Assembly: GCA_019649035.1 (NCBI GenBank)
Contig: BMAT01001508.1
Coordinates: 542,517 to 564,276 of the forward strand
DNA length: 21,760 nucleotides
DNA from: Elysia marginata
Taxonomy: Eukaryota > Mollusca > Gastropoda > Plakobranchidae
Reading direction: 5' to 3'
Shown: positions 1 to 10,254 of the stretch, piece after piece
How positions within the stretch are numbered: position 1 is the stretch's first letter
How the letters are laid out: every line of letters begins with the position of its first letter
The notes under the pieces: model-generated
The model's input: only the letters and a program-made list of their open reading frames with translations
Told to the model about the DNA's origin: nothing
Databases searched by the model: none
Program-made: the position numbers and the translations under genes

Positions 1-42
<42 letters not shown>

Positions 43-231
43 GTCATACAACTACGACTACTGCTACTATTAGTATTTCTACTACTGCTACTAATACTAC
101 TAATAGTACTTCTTCTACTACTACTACTACTACTTCTACTACAACAACTACTACTACAACAACTACTACTACTACCAATACTACTACTACTACAACTACT
201 ACTGCCATACTACTACTACTACTACTACTAT

Positions 232-287
<56 letters not shown>

Positions 288-296
288 TGACTACTA
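1..296. repeat. Long interrupted (ACT)n microsatellite
   Basis: The window opens inside a trinucleotide array. It is perfect ACT for about the first 42 bases, then interrupted by variants (ATT, GCT, TTCT, ACA), and almost perfect again from about 222 to 288. The left end is cut by the window edge, so the true length is unknown. The minus strand reads as AGT, which gives a long poly-valine open frame; this is a by-product of the repeat and not a protein. The mixture of pure and degenerate blocks points to an old array with a recently re-expanded core. Confidence 0.95.
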
Positions 297-429
297 CTAC
301 TTGTACTATTGCGATAACTTCTGTCACACCTTGTACTTGGTCCTTAATTGTATAGTACTTTATGATTAAACTTACTGGTATAATTATAGTTTTTACTATC
401 ACCTTCATAGTATTGACATCGTATAATGT

Positions 430-433
<4 letters not shown>

Positions 434-502
<69 letters not shown>

Positions 503-552
503 GTTTGTAGTGTCGTTCTGTGTGTCTGTATGTGTGTGTGTCTGTCTGTGTA
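434..552. repeat. Compound (TC)n-(TA)n-(TG)-rich microsatellite
   Basis: Three dinucleotide tracts follow each other: TC at about 434-466, a near-perfect TA run at about 467-501, then a TG-rich, TCTG-interrupted tract at about 518-552. An open frame running through them (Leu-Ser then Tyr-Ile repeats) is low-complexity translation. The TA run is self-complementary and could extrude as a hairpin, and the TG tract is of the alternating purine-pyrimidine kind. Compound arrays like this usually grow by slippage from one seed into its neighbour. Confidence 0.93.
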
Positions 553-950
553 TTAAAGATTCACGCCTCACAGACAGGAGGTCTGAATTTACACCACTAT
601 CCCAACCAACCCCGGACGTGTACAAGGCGTATTTTTTAACTCAATTGAGGTCTAGGAGAGCTTATTTTCAAGATATAAAATCTGAATCGGAGTCAACGTC
701 TAGATCTACATTTGAAGCCTAACCATTGCTAAAGCTTGACGGTTGTTCAATAAAATAGTTATTTTCTATGACGTGTTGTTTAATTTATGTTGAACGTTAT
801 TTGTGCACCGTGTCTTGGAAATTACCGCAAGGCCTTTAAAGTTCGCGTTTGGTTGTTACAGCTTTTATGTTTGAACTTTGAAACAATCGAACGTAAAAAC
901 TTACGCTTCATGTGAAAAGATCAAGAACATAAAAAACACTTCCAAAAACA
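553..950. other. Spacer without a recognised gene
   Basis: This is AT-rich sequence between the left microsatellites and the first GATCTAGA repeat. I see no long frame with protein-like composition, no RNA gene and no clear repeat. A TCTAGATCTAC word near 699-709 is the first scattered example of the motif that becomes dense further right. Confidence 0.5.
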
Positions 951-1165
951 ACGTTCGTCGTCGGATCCAGATTATAACTAGATCTACAATCCAGATGAAG
1001 AGTTTAAAACGTGACTAAGTTCTAGAAATTAATATAGATAATCTGGATTTCAGATCTAGACCTAGAAGATTTTTTAAACATAGAGTCTAGATTAGGTCTA
1101 GATGTAGGCCTAACTCAGGCTTTGCAGGGATTTTTCGTTTTATTCTCTACGTGTCATGTTCACTT
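951..1165 (+). repeat. GATCTAGA-rich dispersed repeat, copy 1
   Basis: This copy pairs with 1384-1595 in the same orientation. Shared landmarks in order are a TTCGTCGT start, an early TAGATCTACA word, TCTAGAAAT, a dense AGATCTAGA block, the 14-base word AGAAGATTTTTTAA, a TATTAGG/ATTAGG-CTAGAT stretch, and a T-rich end leading to TACGTGT. Small insertions and deletions separate the copies, so they are old. No coding frame or terminal inverted repeat was seen, and I cannot name a family. It could be a non-autonomous element or a degenerate satellite monomer. Confidence 0.75.
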
Positions 1166-1383
1166 CCATTTTTAGGAGAGAAAGGTCGAGATGTTGCGTC
1201 TTAAGGAGATGGAAATTGGAAACAATACTGTATAAAAGCATAGAAATTTTCGAACAAAGAAAATAACGCGGGGAAATGCAAAAATTGATAAAGAAATGTA
1301 TTCAACTTTTACATATCGAAAATGATCGCAAAGCAGAAGAAAACCCATAACTAAACTATAGGGCCTATTATTGCCGGTTTCCT

Positions 1384-1595
1384 AAGTTCGTCGTTGAATC
1401 TAAATTAGATCTACACTTACAGCATAGATTAAGTTTCTCAAATTTCGACTTAGCTCTAGAAATAAATCTAGATACCGTAGGTCTTAGATCTAGATCTAGA
1501 AGATTTTTTAAATCTAGCGTCTATATTAGGCCTAGATTTTGCGCGAGTTTTTTGTTTTTGTTTGTTTTACGTGTTTTTCGTGCAAAATCAATTCC
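1384..1595 (+). repeat. GATCTAGA-rich dispersed repeat, copy 2
   Basis: This is the second copy of the repeat at 951-1165, offset by about 433 bases. It has the same order of landmarks: TTCGTCGT, TAGATCTACA, CTCTAGAAAT, a doubled TAGATCTAGATCTAGA block at about 1485-1501, the AGAAGATTTTTTAA word, TATTAGGCCTAGAT, and the TTTTACGTG end. The GATCTA block is longer here than in copy 1, which suggests the hexamer itself expands by slippage. The DNA between the two copies (about 1166-1383) shows no obvious relation to either flank. Confidence 0.75.
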
Positions 1596-2739
1596 TCTTC
1601 CCTACTTAAAAAGTAGACACGCTAATGCGACGGTACGTTTCTGAGAGATCTAACCCAGCCTAGACGAGGTGAGGTATGCAGTGCTTGATAGCGCGCAGTT
1701 TGATGACCTCAGTCGGGCTCCATCCTTGGTCTCTTAATTAGATACATCCGCTACCCGCTTATTATAGAGAGTAGAGAGTGAGGTAACTACAACGTCATAG
1801 TAGCTTTGTGCCCACCACTTATGTGGTAAAAGACATGCATAGTAACTAACGACCTTTATTGTCAAGGTCTTCGTTTTAAAACTTTTAATGGCTCTTGGGA
1901 ACTAAAAGTGCATAGTTATAAGCGTCCCCAGTCAGTCATCGACACTGTTCCTATTGAATTGAAATTGTATTTTGTTATTGCTATCAAATTGCTTTTGCTA
2001 AAATATTTTTTCGCTCAAATAGAAGAACGCGCTTTGAAGGGCCTGTAATGGTGATTGAAGTATTTTTTCAACTTCAACTTCTCGACACCACTGTGTTTAT
2101 ACGCCTATCAACAAACAATATCTGCCATTTCTGTGTGTGCGCATGTCCTGCGTCTGTCGAAAGCATTGATTTGTCCGACAAATGGAGGAATGATAACAGC
2201 TCGTTACGGCACTTTCAAAGAGTTACACTGACCCAGACTATCTTTGATGATTTTAATCCACTGCTTTTTGAAAGAATTGTTAAGAGACAAAGGACAGGAA
2301 AATGCATGAGGCCTATGAAAAAGAAAATTAACAAATTATTGAAATATCAATACTTTAATTTTTTAAACACCGGAATGCTGTAGTCGTGGTGAGAATGACT
2401 TGATGACTTGAACACTGCTTCCCGTTTCAACAAAAGAAATTGTCACAGACAATAAACACAGATACTTTATGATTCAATTTAAAAGATAAATTGTTTTTCA
2501 AGCACAATTTTTTCTGCAACATGTTATGGCATAGTTATACTTATCTATTCGTTGGCTGATAATAAAACCATTTAGAAAAATTTGATTCTGTTTCAGATGT
2601 CACCACTAACGTTCAGTTCAGTATTTGTAACCGAAAAAAACCCGCACCCATAGCTTTTGGTTTTGTTTATGTATGGTTAGAGTCTCATGTAACTAAAAGA
2701 TTACAGTCCTCCCCACAAGCACGGTCATTACCTTTATCA
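1596..2739. other. Gene-poor spacer with one weak open frame
   Basis: This is AT-rich unique-looking sequence. One plus-strand frame at 2048-2383 encodes about 111 residues. Its second half (from about 2155) has a mixed, less repetitive composition with acidic, aromatic and basic residues, ending in a Lys-rich segment before a TAG stop. I recognise no domain, no good upstream splice acceptor and no promoter, so I do not call it a gene. Nothing else stands out. Confidence 0.5.
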
Positions 2740-2782
2740 ACAACATCATCATCAACATTATACTCATGATAATAATCATCCT
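2740..2782. repeat. Short degenerate CAT/ATA trinucleotide stretch
   Basis: This is a brief run of CAA, CAT, ATC and ATA triplets, interrupted and imperfect. It is a decayed trinucleotide microsatellite of little length. Confidence 0.55.
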
Positions 2783-2785
2783 ACA

Positions 2786-4220
2786 GGTCATTGCACTTTG
2801 TTGCCCTGCTGACCATTAATGTCCCAAGGTATACTCGATCTGGGCCAGGCATTCCATACGTCTTTGATCGTCAGGCCTCAGCTGTCATCTGTCTGGTATC
2901 CTGCTGATTTTCATTTTTTGTTTTTAAAGTTAAAAATAATTCTGAAGTATTCCTGCCTAAATCTTGATGTCTGGTTAATGGGACAAGCTATTACGTTTAG
3001 CTTTTGCGGTGACTTCAGAGACCATTAACCTTCTTTTGGCCCACATTGGCAACTTGCCGGATATTATTAAATTTAGAATCCGTCATATTATTTCATAAGG
3101 GTAATTTTTTTATCATTGCCCTTTATTTATACCGACATTTGTGTGGTAAAAACATATGACCTCAATATTATATTTTTTCCTGCTGCGTTTGTAGTTCCCT
3201 ATGCTCTTCCCTTTTGGATTTATAAAAGCATTTTTGTCTCGATACTCAAGGTCAACATACTCATAATTCCTCCATTTTCATTGCAATAAGTGATTTTATA
3301 GCCGTACACTCAAGTCCAGGACCTTGTTTTTATCTAAATTCAACAAGATTCAAGTCTTTTATATTATTGTGAGCTATCAGAAATACGAGATCTTAAAACA
3401 ATATTCTAAAACCACATCTTATCCACATCTGAAATCTTCAATATTTTCAGGGTTGTATTTAATTTTGTGTATAGTGTTCATTTTAACACAGTTACCATCC
3501 AATAATGCCAAGTGAGAGTTTACACCCTACCAATGACTGACTCCATTCTTAAGTTAAAGCCAATGTATTGTTCGATGCAATAACGTTAGTATTCCGGTGT
3601 TCGTCATATTTGAAGCAGTCGTGAACTTTTGAGCAGAGCAAAAGTAAAAAAAATAGACCAACGTTTGCGTTTTTGTTGTTTTATTTGTGGTTTTCGAAAG
3701 TTATTCGTTAGCTGCAATCTCTTGACCAGAATGTGTTCCTGAAGTTTGCTTGTACCTCGTCACGTCAACGTTTTTCCAATTTTTTTCAAACCATATAAAA
3801 ACACGGCTTAATCATAAATTTGTTCTGAAGTCGCGACGCCACTTAAGTTTTCATGTTCTTGTTTGTTACGACGAGCAATGACACACGAACCTTAAAAAAG
3901 AGTTGCAAAAAATCCAGGGAAGTTCGTAGGTCACGCTGACACTTTGTTAAGCTGCACCATGAAAGCATATTCAATCTATTTTATTGATTTTACATAGTTC
4001 TCTTTGGGTCAACAGTCGTCTGAATTGATAAAAGAATAGATATTTCTTTGTAGAGTTCTATATTGCGACAAGAAAGAAGTCTCCTTTGTAGAGACGGAAA
4101 CGTTACTAATATTTCATGATTTACAACCATACCAGCCTCAAGCACATTCAGAACTGATTGTTGTGCATATTACGTCGGTGGGGCATAAAAATGAGCAAAC
4201 CACGATTAAAGGATGCAGAC
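2786..4220. other. Spacer without a recognised gene
   Basis: The first part, at about 2795-2910, is richer in GC than its surroundings and may be a fragment of an old interspersed repeat, but I could not match it to anything else in the window. The rest is AT-rich with frequent stops in all frames. Short open frames at 2819-3028 and 3324-3515 have no recognisable motif and are taken as chance. Confidence 0.5.
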
Positions 4221-4224
4221 GGAA

Positions 4225-4375
4225 TAGAACCAGCTCCACGAGACCAGCATTTAGAGAAGTCAGTAGCCCGGCTGGTTGTGGTGAAAGCATTTTAGTGGTA
4301 GACATTAATAAGCTTGCGGATTGGGAAGTCCGAATTCAAATCCAAATAGGTCTATGTTTCCTCAAGTGGAAAAAA
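4225..4375 (+). repeat. Possible degenerate tRNA-like (SINE head) sequence
   Basis: A TAGTGGTAGACA stretch at about 4293-4304 resembles a D-arm/box A. About 37 bases further on, GTCCGAATTCAAATCC (4329-4344) resembles a T-arm/box B of the GGTTCAAATCC type. The spacing fits a tRNA-derived pol III promoter, and an A-rich end follows at about 4370. No full cloverleaf can be drawn with confidence, so this is at best a decayed SINE head or tRNA pseudogene. It is separate from the SINE starting about 200 bases to the right. Confidence 0.35.
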
Positions 4376-4589
4376 ATAATGGTTAGCGCTTAGCTCTAAA
4401 TTGTCATCGTCATATCATGCAACAACCCAGAGGTTCTTAAAATTTTGTGCTAAAGACAAAAGCGTCGAACGACTTACGTGGGCGCATATTTAGGTTCCAT
4501 GCTTCTCTATCCGTCCTATAATTTAAAAAAAGAGAAATTTTTTGCCAAACGGTGCGTGTTAGGAAAATGGCTACGTCCTTCAATGTTGT

Positions 4590-4797
4590 GTTGATAGTGA
4601 GGGTAATGCACCATTCTAGAGACCTGCACCAGCATCTGGTCATTTTGAGGCTAATTCACGGAGAAATTATTTACTTTTCGTTTTCGTCGAGCTGTAATGC
4701 TTCGAAATATGAGTTGAATTTGCATTGGTGTGTATTGGCATGCTGGGGGAAATATGTAAAGTCTTGAGGCTGCCTTCGGCGGTGGAAGACTATAATC
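4590..4797 (+). repeat. tRNA-derived SINE, plus strand, internally deleted copy
   Basis: The right half (4694-4797) matches the reverse complement of 14121-14223 at roughly 80% by eye, sharing for example GAAATATGAGTTGAATTTGC and GGTGGAAGACTAT. To the left, a stretch at about 4655-4692 aligns with the central domain of the other two copies (GGAAAGCAATTTAC region). The far left resembles a decayed tRNA head. Compared with 14121-14424, about 80 bases between the central domain and the tail are missing. The start is uncertain because the head is so degraded. This is the oldest-looking of three copies in the window. Confidence 0.75.
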
Positions 4798-4800
4798 CAC

Positions 4801-5334
4801 ATTTCTTTTTAGAAGTTAATCCTGCGGAAAGAAGACGGACTCGGTGCACTACAACAGTGTGGGGACAAAAAAAAGAAAGGAATTTTTAAATTCGAGGTTA
4901 GCCTATTCTTAGATTCTTTTTTTTTAACATATTCCATTATCTTTGCTGAAATCCGTGAAATCGCGGGCAATTTGCTAGTTTGGCTTAAAAAAAAACAATT
5001 TCTCATGCTTAAAGCCTTTAAGTTTGCTGAAACAAAACACACAAGAGCAGCTTCTTGTAGACATAAAGAATTTTAGCCAACACACAGGTGGATCTAGATT
5101 ATAGATGTGCATAAAACTTTAAAGAAACATTCCTGCAAAAATGTAGAGCAAGTTTGCAAAGTATGAAACGATGTGGTAAAGTCAGATCTAGTTTCTAAAT
5201 TACATCTCGATTGGTTCTAATGCTATGCAAGAACCTTTGGAGGAACTTTCCCCCCCAAAATTATAAGGGTGGTTTGTAAGAAGCTAGAAATATTCCCTAC
5301 AGTCTTAAATATCTATTAAGCCAAATCTTGGCTT
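4801..5334. other. Spacer with scattered GATCTAGA words
   Basis: This is AT-rich sequence with no gene. GGATCTAGATTATAGATG near 5091-5108 resembles the start of the repeat at 951 (GGATCCAGATTATAACTAG), and AGATCTAG occurs again near 5184. These may be remnants of the same repeat but are too short to claim. Confidence 0.4.
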
Positions 5335-5625
5335 AGAAGATAGATCTAGATATTGTATTACTTACTCGTACATCTATACCGAGGTGAAAAACTACCTGTA
5401 GATCTTGGTCTCTGCAATTCTAAGCTAAAGTTATTCTTTCCATTTCTCAACATTCTCGGATCTCAACACATATCTAGGCCGAGAGGCTGTATTTAGATTT
5501 CGATAAAACATATCTCTGCTGAGAGGCTATTGTTTAGATTTAGATACTATTTACATGTAATGTATACTGAGATGTAAAACTGCATGTAGATCCCAGTCTT
5601 GGCAGTTCTACACTATGATTAACAC
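5335..5625 (+). repeat. Nested small tandem duplications
   Basis: Two levels of duplication are visible. An outer pair, at about 5340-5440 and 5535-5625, shares GAGGTGAAAAACTACCTGTA / GAGATGTAAAACTGCATGTA and the following TAGATC...TCT.GCA/GGCA-TTCTA, with a 188-bp offset. Between them lies an inner pair with a 40-bp period (5468-5507 and 5508-5547), sharing ACATATCT, GAGAGGCT and TTTAGATTT. TCTAGATA/TTAGATA words recur at unit starts. No coding frame spans it. Confidence 0.75.
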
Positions 5626-7304
5626 GTCAACTTTTTGACAGCTTTCGTAAAACAGCCCCATATAGGTTTTTTTGTCTTTTTTTCTTTTATGATATAAGCA
5701 TAGGATTTGAATACAGGCGTGGCTATATGTCGGTTTAATCATGGTTGATTTTTGCTGTTAAGAAGGGGCAAGTTGAATAACGTTAGTTTTAATTTTTACG
5801 CGGCTATTATAAGCATTCAAAGATCATGTAAGAACGCTAGAGAAACACTATTTCTATCAGGTGCTTATTTGCGGTCCGTTTAATCGCATGCTGCAAAACT
5901 GTGTTTATTAAATGCTTTGAACACTCATGTAAATAATTGTAGTGCTGCATGTTTATTAACAAATTTAACGGTGGAAAACCCTAAATGGTTAATTTTGTCA
6001 AACTTCAGTAAACTATAATAACAGGTGTTGTTTTTAGAATAGTCATGAGAGAACTTATGATATTGTCGTGCATGTCCATTTGCTATAGTTATACAAACAC
6101 TGATCAAAGAACATAGGGAATGGTTCTAACCTTTGGGTACGGTGGCCTAGGATCTAAACTATCTCTGCCTGGCCACTAAAATCTTGGAAAAACACCAATC
6201 TCTTATGTCTTCCTCCTTGCTGATTGCTTACCCCGTTGTGTGGGATGGTAGATAAAATATTAAGCAGCTTAAACAAAACGCTCTAAGATAGACATAAGTA
6301 AGAATCACACGATAGATATAGGCCAGAACCATTAGACATTAAGCAAAAGCTATTACTAGTATGGAAAACCCAAGAGAAGATTTAATGTAAAGAAGAAGCA
6401 CGTTCGTCACAATAAGCTATCGATAAGGTTAGCCTAAACACGCTGTGATTTATTGTCGAAATTTGGTCTTTGACATTTACATCAATAAAAACCGACTCCA
6501 CAAAGAGATCATAGGTGCAAAAAGATAAAATTGTCAAGATTGTTTAATGTATGAAAAAGAGCTTGACGTTGCTTTATTGGTATTTAAAGAAACAACACCT
6601 AAATTACGTGGGTTAAGACGAGTATAAAGTTAGAATTGATCGAACAAAGCGATTGAATTATCATTTTAAATCCGAAATGGTAATGCATATTCTCATTGTG
6701 GCCATCCAGATTTCATATTGAGTTGTTTAAAAGGGCAAAGTAATGGCCTTTTCCATAAACACATTAGTGGTATCGTATCGATGCTCCATGTTTTTCATAA
6801 AATACTAAAAAAAAAATTATTATCTGTGTTTGCGCATTGGCGATGTTGTTATTTTTTACGCTTGACATCACCAGCAATGACTTTGAAAAAAAAATGTGTT
6901 CAATTTATGGAGCTTCAAAAGTCACGATATGAGTGCTCAAATTTTGTGTATGCAAGATTAATAATCCATTAATGTCGCTTCTCTTCGAAGTGCATTCGAC
7001 TGTAAAAACTTAGGCTTAAGGAATGTAAACTATTCCGATGCTTGTTACATCGGAGTTTTCTATTGTAAGAACGCCAGGGTCTTTGTATGCTTTTATTATG
7101 TTTTTCAATGCTCCCGTTTTTATAAGATTAATACGGGTACATTGTCTTTTCTGTAGATATCATCTCTTCTTCAGAAACAAGTCTATTTTTACTTAACGTT
7201 ACAGCTTGTTTGTAAAGAGGCATCCAATTAGTAGAAGGCGTTGTTTGTTTCGTAATTGGGTTAAATAAACCTAAAGGTGATAACGAAGCTCAAGTTTCTA
7301 ATGT
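5626..7304. other. Long spacer without a recognised gene
   Basis: This is about 1.7 kb of AT-rich sequence with dense stops. I see no RNA gene, SINE or tandem array. A short imperfect hairpin at 6142-6176 (GTGGCC arms) is the only local structure noted. Open frames at 5925-6107 and 6718-6972 have no recognisable protein character. Confidence 0.5.
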
Positions 7305-7368
7305 ATGATTATGATTATTATTAATATTATTATTATTATTATTATTGTTATTATTATTATTATCATTA

Positions 7369-7447
<79 letters not shown>

Positions 7448-7449
7448 TA
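7305..7449. repeat. Long interrupted (ATT)n microsatellite
   Basis: This is about 145 bases of ATT/TTA with scattered single-base interruptions (G, C or T in place of the expected base). The plus strand reads as poly-Ile and the minus strand as poly-Asn; both frames are artefacts. The interruptions are spread over the left and middle, while the right 50 bases are nearly pure, suggesting recent growth at that side. Confidence 0.95.
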
Positions 7450-8744
7450 TTGATGTTATAGTGAATAGACAACCATATAGGCATAAAATAACCTAATAAA
7501 CAAACAAGTACAATATTTAGAATGTGCTAAAGACTGACGAAGAAAAAACAATGACTTAAATAAAATACCCACATGTGTAAAAAAAACTTTATTTTTACGA
7601 CATAACCTGCACTTGAAATTTTAAAGAAGTAAGATTTGTTTGTTTTTGACTTCTGGTACATATTTGAATATAAAACAAACTAAGCAACTAACGGAAAATA
7701 GACTATGAAGTTCGCATCAATCATTTCCAGTGAATATACATCAAAGAAAGGGTAAGGTGACCTTGAGAGCATTTATAAGCTCTGCAGTCTAAATATTGGT
7801 TTTTCCTACCGATTTCTTTACATGTACTATCATGTTATGGCCCAGACAGGGATACAGCCAGCTGGGTTCAGAAAAAAGTCATTAATCATTGTGTGCATAG
7901 ATGTTTCTGTTTGAAAATAATCTTTAATAATATTAAAAACAGTGTCATTTAATGAAAGAGAAAATAAACTCTAATAAAAACCTGGAAATCTGTCGTAAAA
8001 ATAGGACGTAGACAATGAGTTCATACTAATAGGTATCTCGGAAATACGCAGTTTGCACTTCAACGTGGCTTCTGATTTGCTTGTTTTGTTTTTACCGATA
8101 TGAACTGGTAAACTACAAAAATGTATAAGAAGATGCAACACATTACGTCGAGATCGTTTTACATTTTTGGACATGCTGGAAAATAAAACCATCTCCTACG
8201 TTTTGGCCGTAACAAGTTAAAGGCGTACTTATATATACGTCAGCAACAATGCTCTTAGTAATTAAAAAAAACCTCGCTTCAGTCAGGAGTAGGAGGCTTT
8301 TTTATATGGTAAATCGATAGAGCCAGACATTTTGCCCAGAGAGTGTTAGGTTTCAGGATTGTATTTCTGGGTTGTAACTTACCCGTCCAGACACCAATGG
8401 AGATAGCAAGTACCGCTCACACGATCGAACATCGTATTGTTAGGTGCTGTTTCAGAAACGGGGTTAAGTTTTTTAGATTTATCGGCTCAATTTTCTCAAA
8501 ACTTGTGGTATTGGTGTAGAGACTTAGTAATAAAGTGCTACAATTTCTGACGCTTTTGCCAAAGTGAATGCACCAACATAAGCTTCTTTTTTTACAAAAT
8601 AAATAGTCCTTGGAAATGGCAATAATTCCCACATTAAATGATGTTCCGTAAATTGTCTTTTTTACTTTTACAAAAGTTTTTTTTTTTATTTCTAAAATTT
8701 ATTTTATACTTGAAAATAACCCCTTTGGGAAAATTTGGCTTCCT
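7450..8744. other. Spacer without a recognised gene
   Basis: This is AT-rich unique-looking DNA. A short A/T-flanked inverted repeat at about 8264-8302 (AAAAAACCTC against GAGGCTTTTTT) can fold into a hairpin with a loop of about 15 bases, but it has no neighbour that would give it a role. The T-rich tract near 8678-8690 lies just beyond the tail of the following minus-strand SINE and may be its A-rich 3' end. Confidence 0.45.
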
Positions 8745-9018
8745 TAATCAGCGCAACCGTGTCGCCACAGCGCAGCACCACTAATTCCCCAGCAGACCAG
8801 TACATTTGAAGGCCACTTTTAACCCATATGCAGGGTGTTGCAGGCGCATATCACAAATTCAAGAATTGCCTTTAGGTCGGTACCCATTTTACAAGTGAGT
8901 GGGCTTGGAAAAGTTGGGATAAATTGCTTTCCCCAAGGCAATATGACATTGTTGAGAATTAAACCAGCGACCTCCAGATCTCGAGTCCGACGCGATAACC
9001 ACTCCGCCACGCTGCCCC
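8745..9018 (-). repeat. tRNA-derived SINE, minus strand, near full length
   Basis: Read on the minus strand, the element starts with GGGGCAGCGTGGCGGAGTGG. Box A (TGGCGGAGTGG) covers 8999-9009, and a decayed box B (GGTTTAATTCTC) covers 8953-8964, about 35 bases apart as in a tRNA. The head resembles a Leu/Ser-type tRNA. A central domain follows (GGGGAAAGCAATTTATCCC, then CCACTCACTTGTAAAATGGG) of the kind shared by several invertebrate SINE families. The tail to about 8745 is more divergent and its end is not sharp. The frame through it encodes AEWLSRRTRDLEVAG, a peptide I recall from many spurious invertebrate predictions. Confidence 0.88.
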
Positions 9019-9287
9019 AACTACATAACATCTCTAGGCTTTCTGATCAGTTATTGAAAAAAATTATCAGCCATCTAAAGCTTTATAAATTACAAACGAA
9101 GAATTCCTCATCATTCAACTTTAATTCGGCCATGTTATCAAATTTTTTGCAATTTTCTGAACGCTCAGGAAAACCACTTTACATCAAGGGTAGACATAAT
9201 AGGCAGCGCAGGTCTTTTCTACATTGTGTAATCAAACTTATGGATTTTTATAAACACAAATAATCAGACCTTTTCTCCGTTTGAGTA
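9019..9287. other. Spacer next to the SINE
   Basis: This is AT-rich sequence. A plus-strand open frame starting inside the antisense SINE runs to 9263; because its first part is repeat-derived and the rest has no motif, it is not a gene. Confidence 0.5.
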
Positions 9288-9356
9288 GGAAGAGAGACAG
9301 ACAGAGACTGGGGGAGGGGGAAGAGAGAAAGGGAGAGATAGATAGATAGAGAGGGG
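9288..9356. repeat. Purine-rich GA/GATA tract with G-runs
   Basis: This is an almost pure purine stretch mixing AG, GACA and GATA units. Four G-runs lie at 9310-9314, 9316-9320, 9331-9333 and 9353-9356. This could form an intramolecular triplex or a long-loop G-quadruplex, though the loops of 10 and 19 bases make the latter weak. Confidence 0.8.
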
Positions 9357-10254
9357 TATGGCACAAGAAGGGAATAGAAGACGAATAGCCATGGGTACAA
9401 ATAAGCATGCATTTTATTAGTGTGCGTTATTCTGTTCCTCTAATTTTTTTTCCTGTGTGGTTAATGAGTTTTTTCAAATTTGTGTATAGATGTAACTGCT
9501 GGAAAAAAATCAAGACAGTGTGTCAATATGGACAATACAGATTTACCCATCTTATTTTTAACAGCATTATTGACTTCAGTTTACGAAACTGACGCCAGAC
9601 TCTTGAAAACAAATTATGCTAACGTTTGGTCAATAAATGGATAAAGATAGAGACGAAAGTAAATATTTTCAAAGAGACGAAGATCACAAAGCTTTACGAA
9701 ATAGATAAAGTGTGGTGTTCTTTTAAAAAGTTAATGTAGTTTCAATAGTTTTAGCCGTGGAGAATAAAGATATCGATTGTTCTGCGTCTCTAACAGCTTT
9801 GATAATATTAACACAATAGTCATTTGAGTAAAATGGTTTCTAAATCGGCAGACTCAGGCAATGTATTTGAGTACATTTATTTCAAAGGAGAACTTTAATT
9901 TTGTCTCGGTGATACGAAACAGCAAACGGTGATCTAATATTATTGACATTTTTCTAACAAAAAATCTGTTGAAAACAATCATCTGCGTGTAAAATCAGAG
10001 ATGTCACGACAAATCTTAGCTAAATCTCTTCCTCTCAAGTTGGACAAAAGTGGAGGTCAACTTTTACACAGATACGGAAAAGATTGGATCTAGTCTAAAT
10101 CTTCTTATTTTTAAAGAATCATTTAAAATTGAAAGTCTCGATAAAGATATGGCTTCAGGTTGAATAGTCTGTATCCCCTCTTATTTTCATTTTTTATATC
10201 CTCTTTTTGCACACAGGAACACACAGCTTGTATTGTAGCCATGAGTGTTGGGGC
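9357..10254. other. Spacer without a recognised gene
   Basis: This is AT-rich DNA with no repeat or gene signal. A GGATCTAGTCTAAATC word at about 10086-10101 belongs to the scattered GATCTAG vocabulary of the window. Confidence 0.5.

Noticed and set aside
199-408. Minus-strand frame rich in valine
   Set aside because: It is the translation of the ACT/AGT microsatellite plus a short flank.
426-722. Plus-strand frame of 98 residues beginning with Leu-Ser and Tyr-Ile runs
   Set aside because: More than a third is translated TC/TA/TG repeat; the rest has no motif.
6142-6176. Imperfect hairpin with GTGGCC/GGCCAC arms
   Set aside because: The stem is short with a bulge; such structures are expected by chance in 22 kb, and no neighbour gives it meaning.
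7290-7496. Poly-Asn and poly-Ile frames on opposite strands
   Set aside because: Both are readings of the ATT array.
8264-8302. Inverted repeat AAAAAACCTC...GAGGCTTTTTT, reminiscent of a terminator hairpin
   Set aside because: Bacterial-type termination does not apply in this eukaryotic context, and the arms are mostly A/T runs.
8835-9263. Plus-strand frame of 142 residues, the longest in the window
   Set aside because: Its first part is antisense SINE sequence, and the remainder has no recognisable motif.
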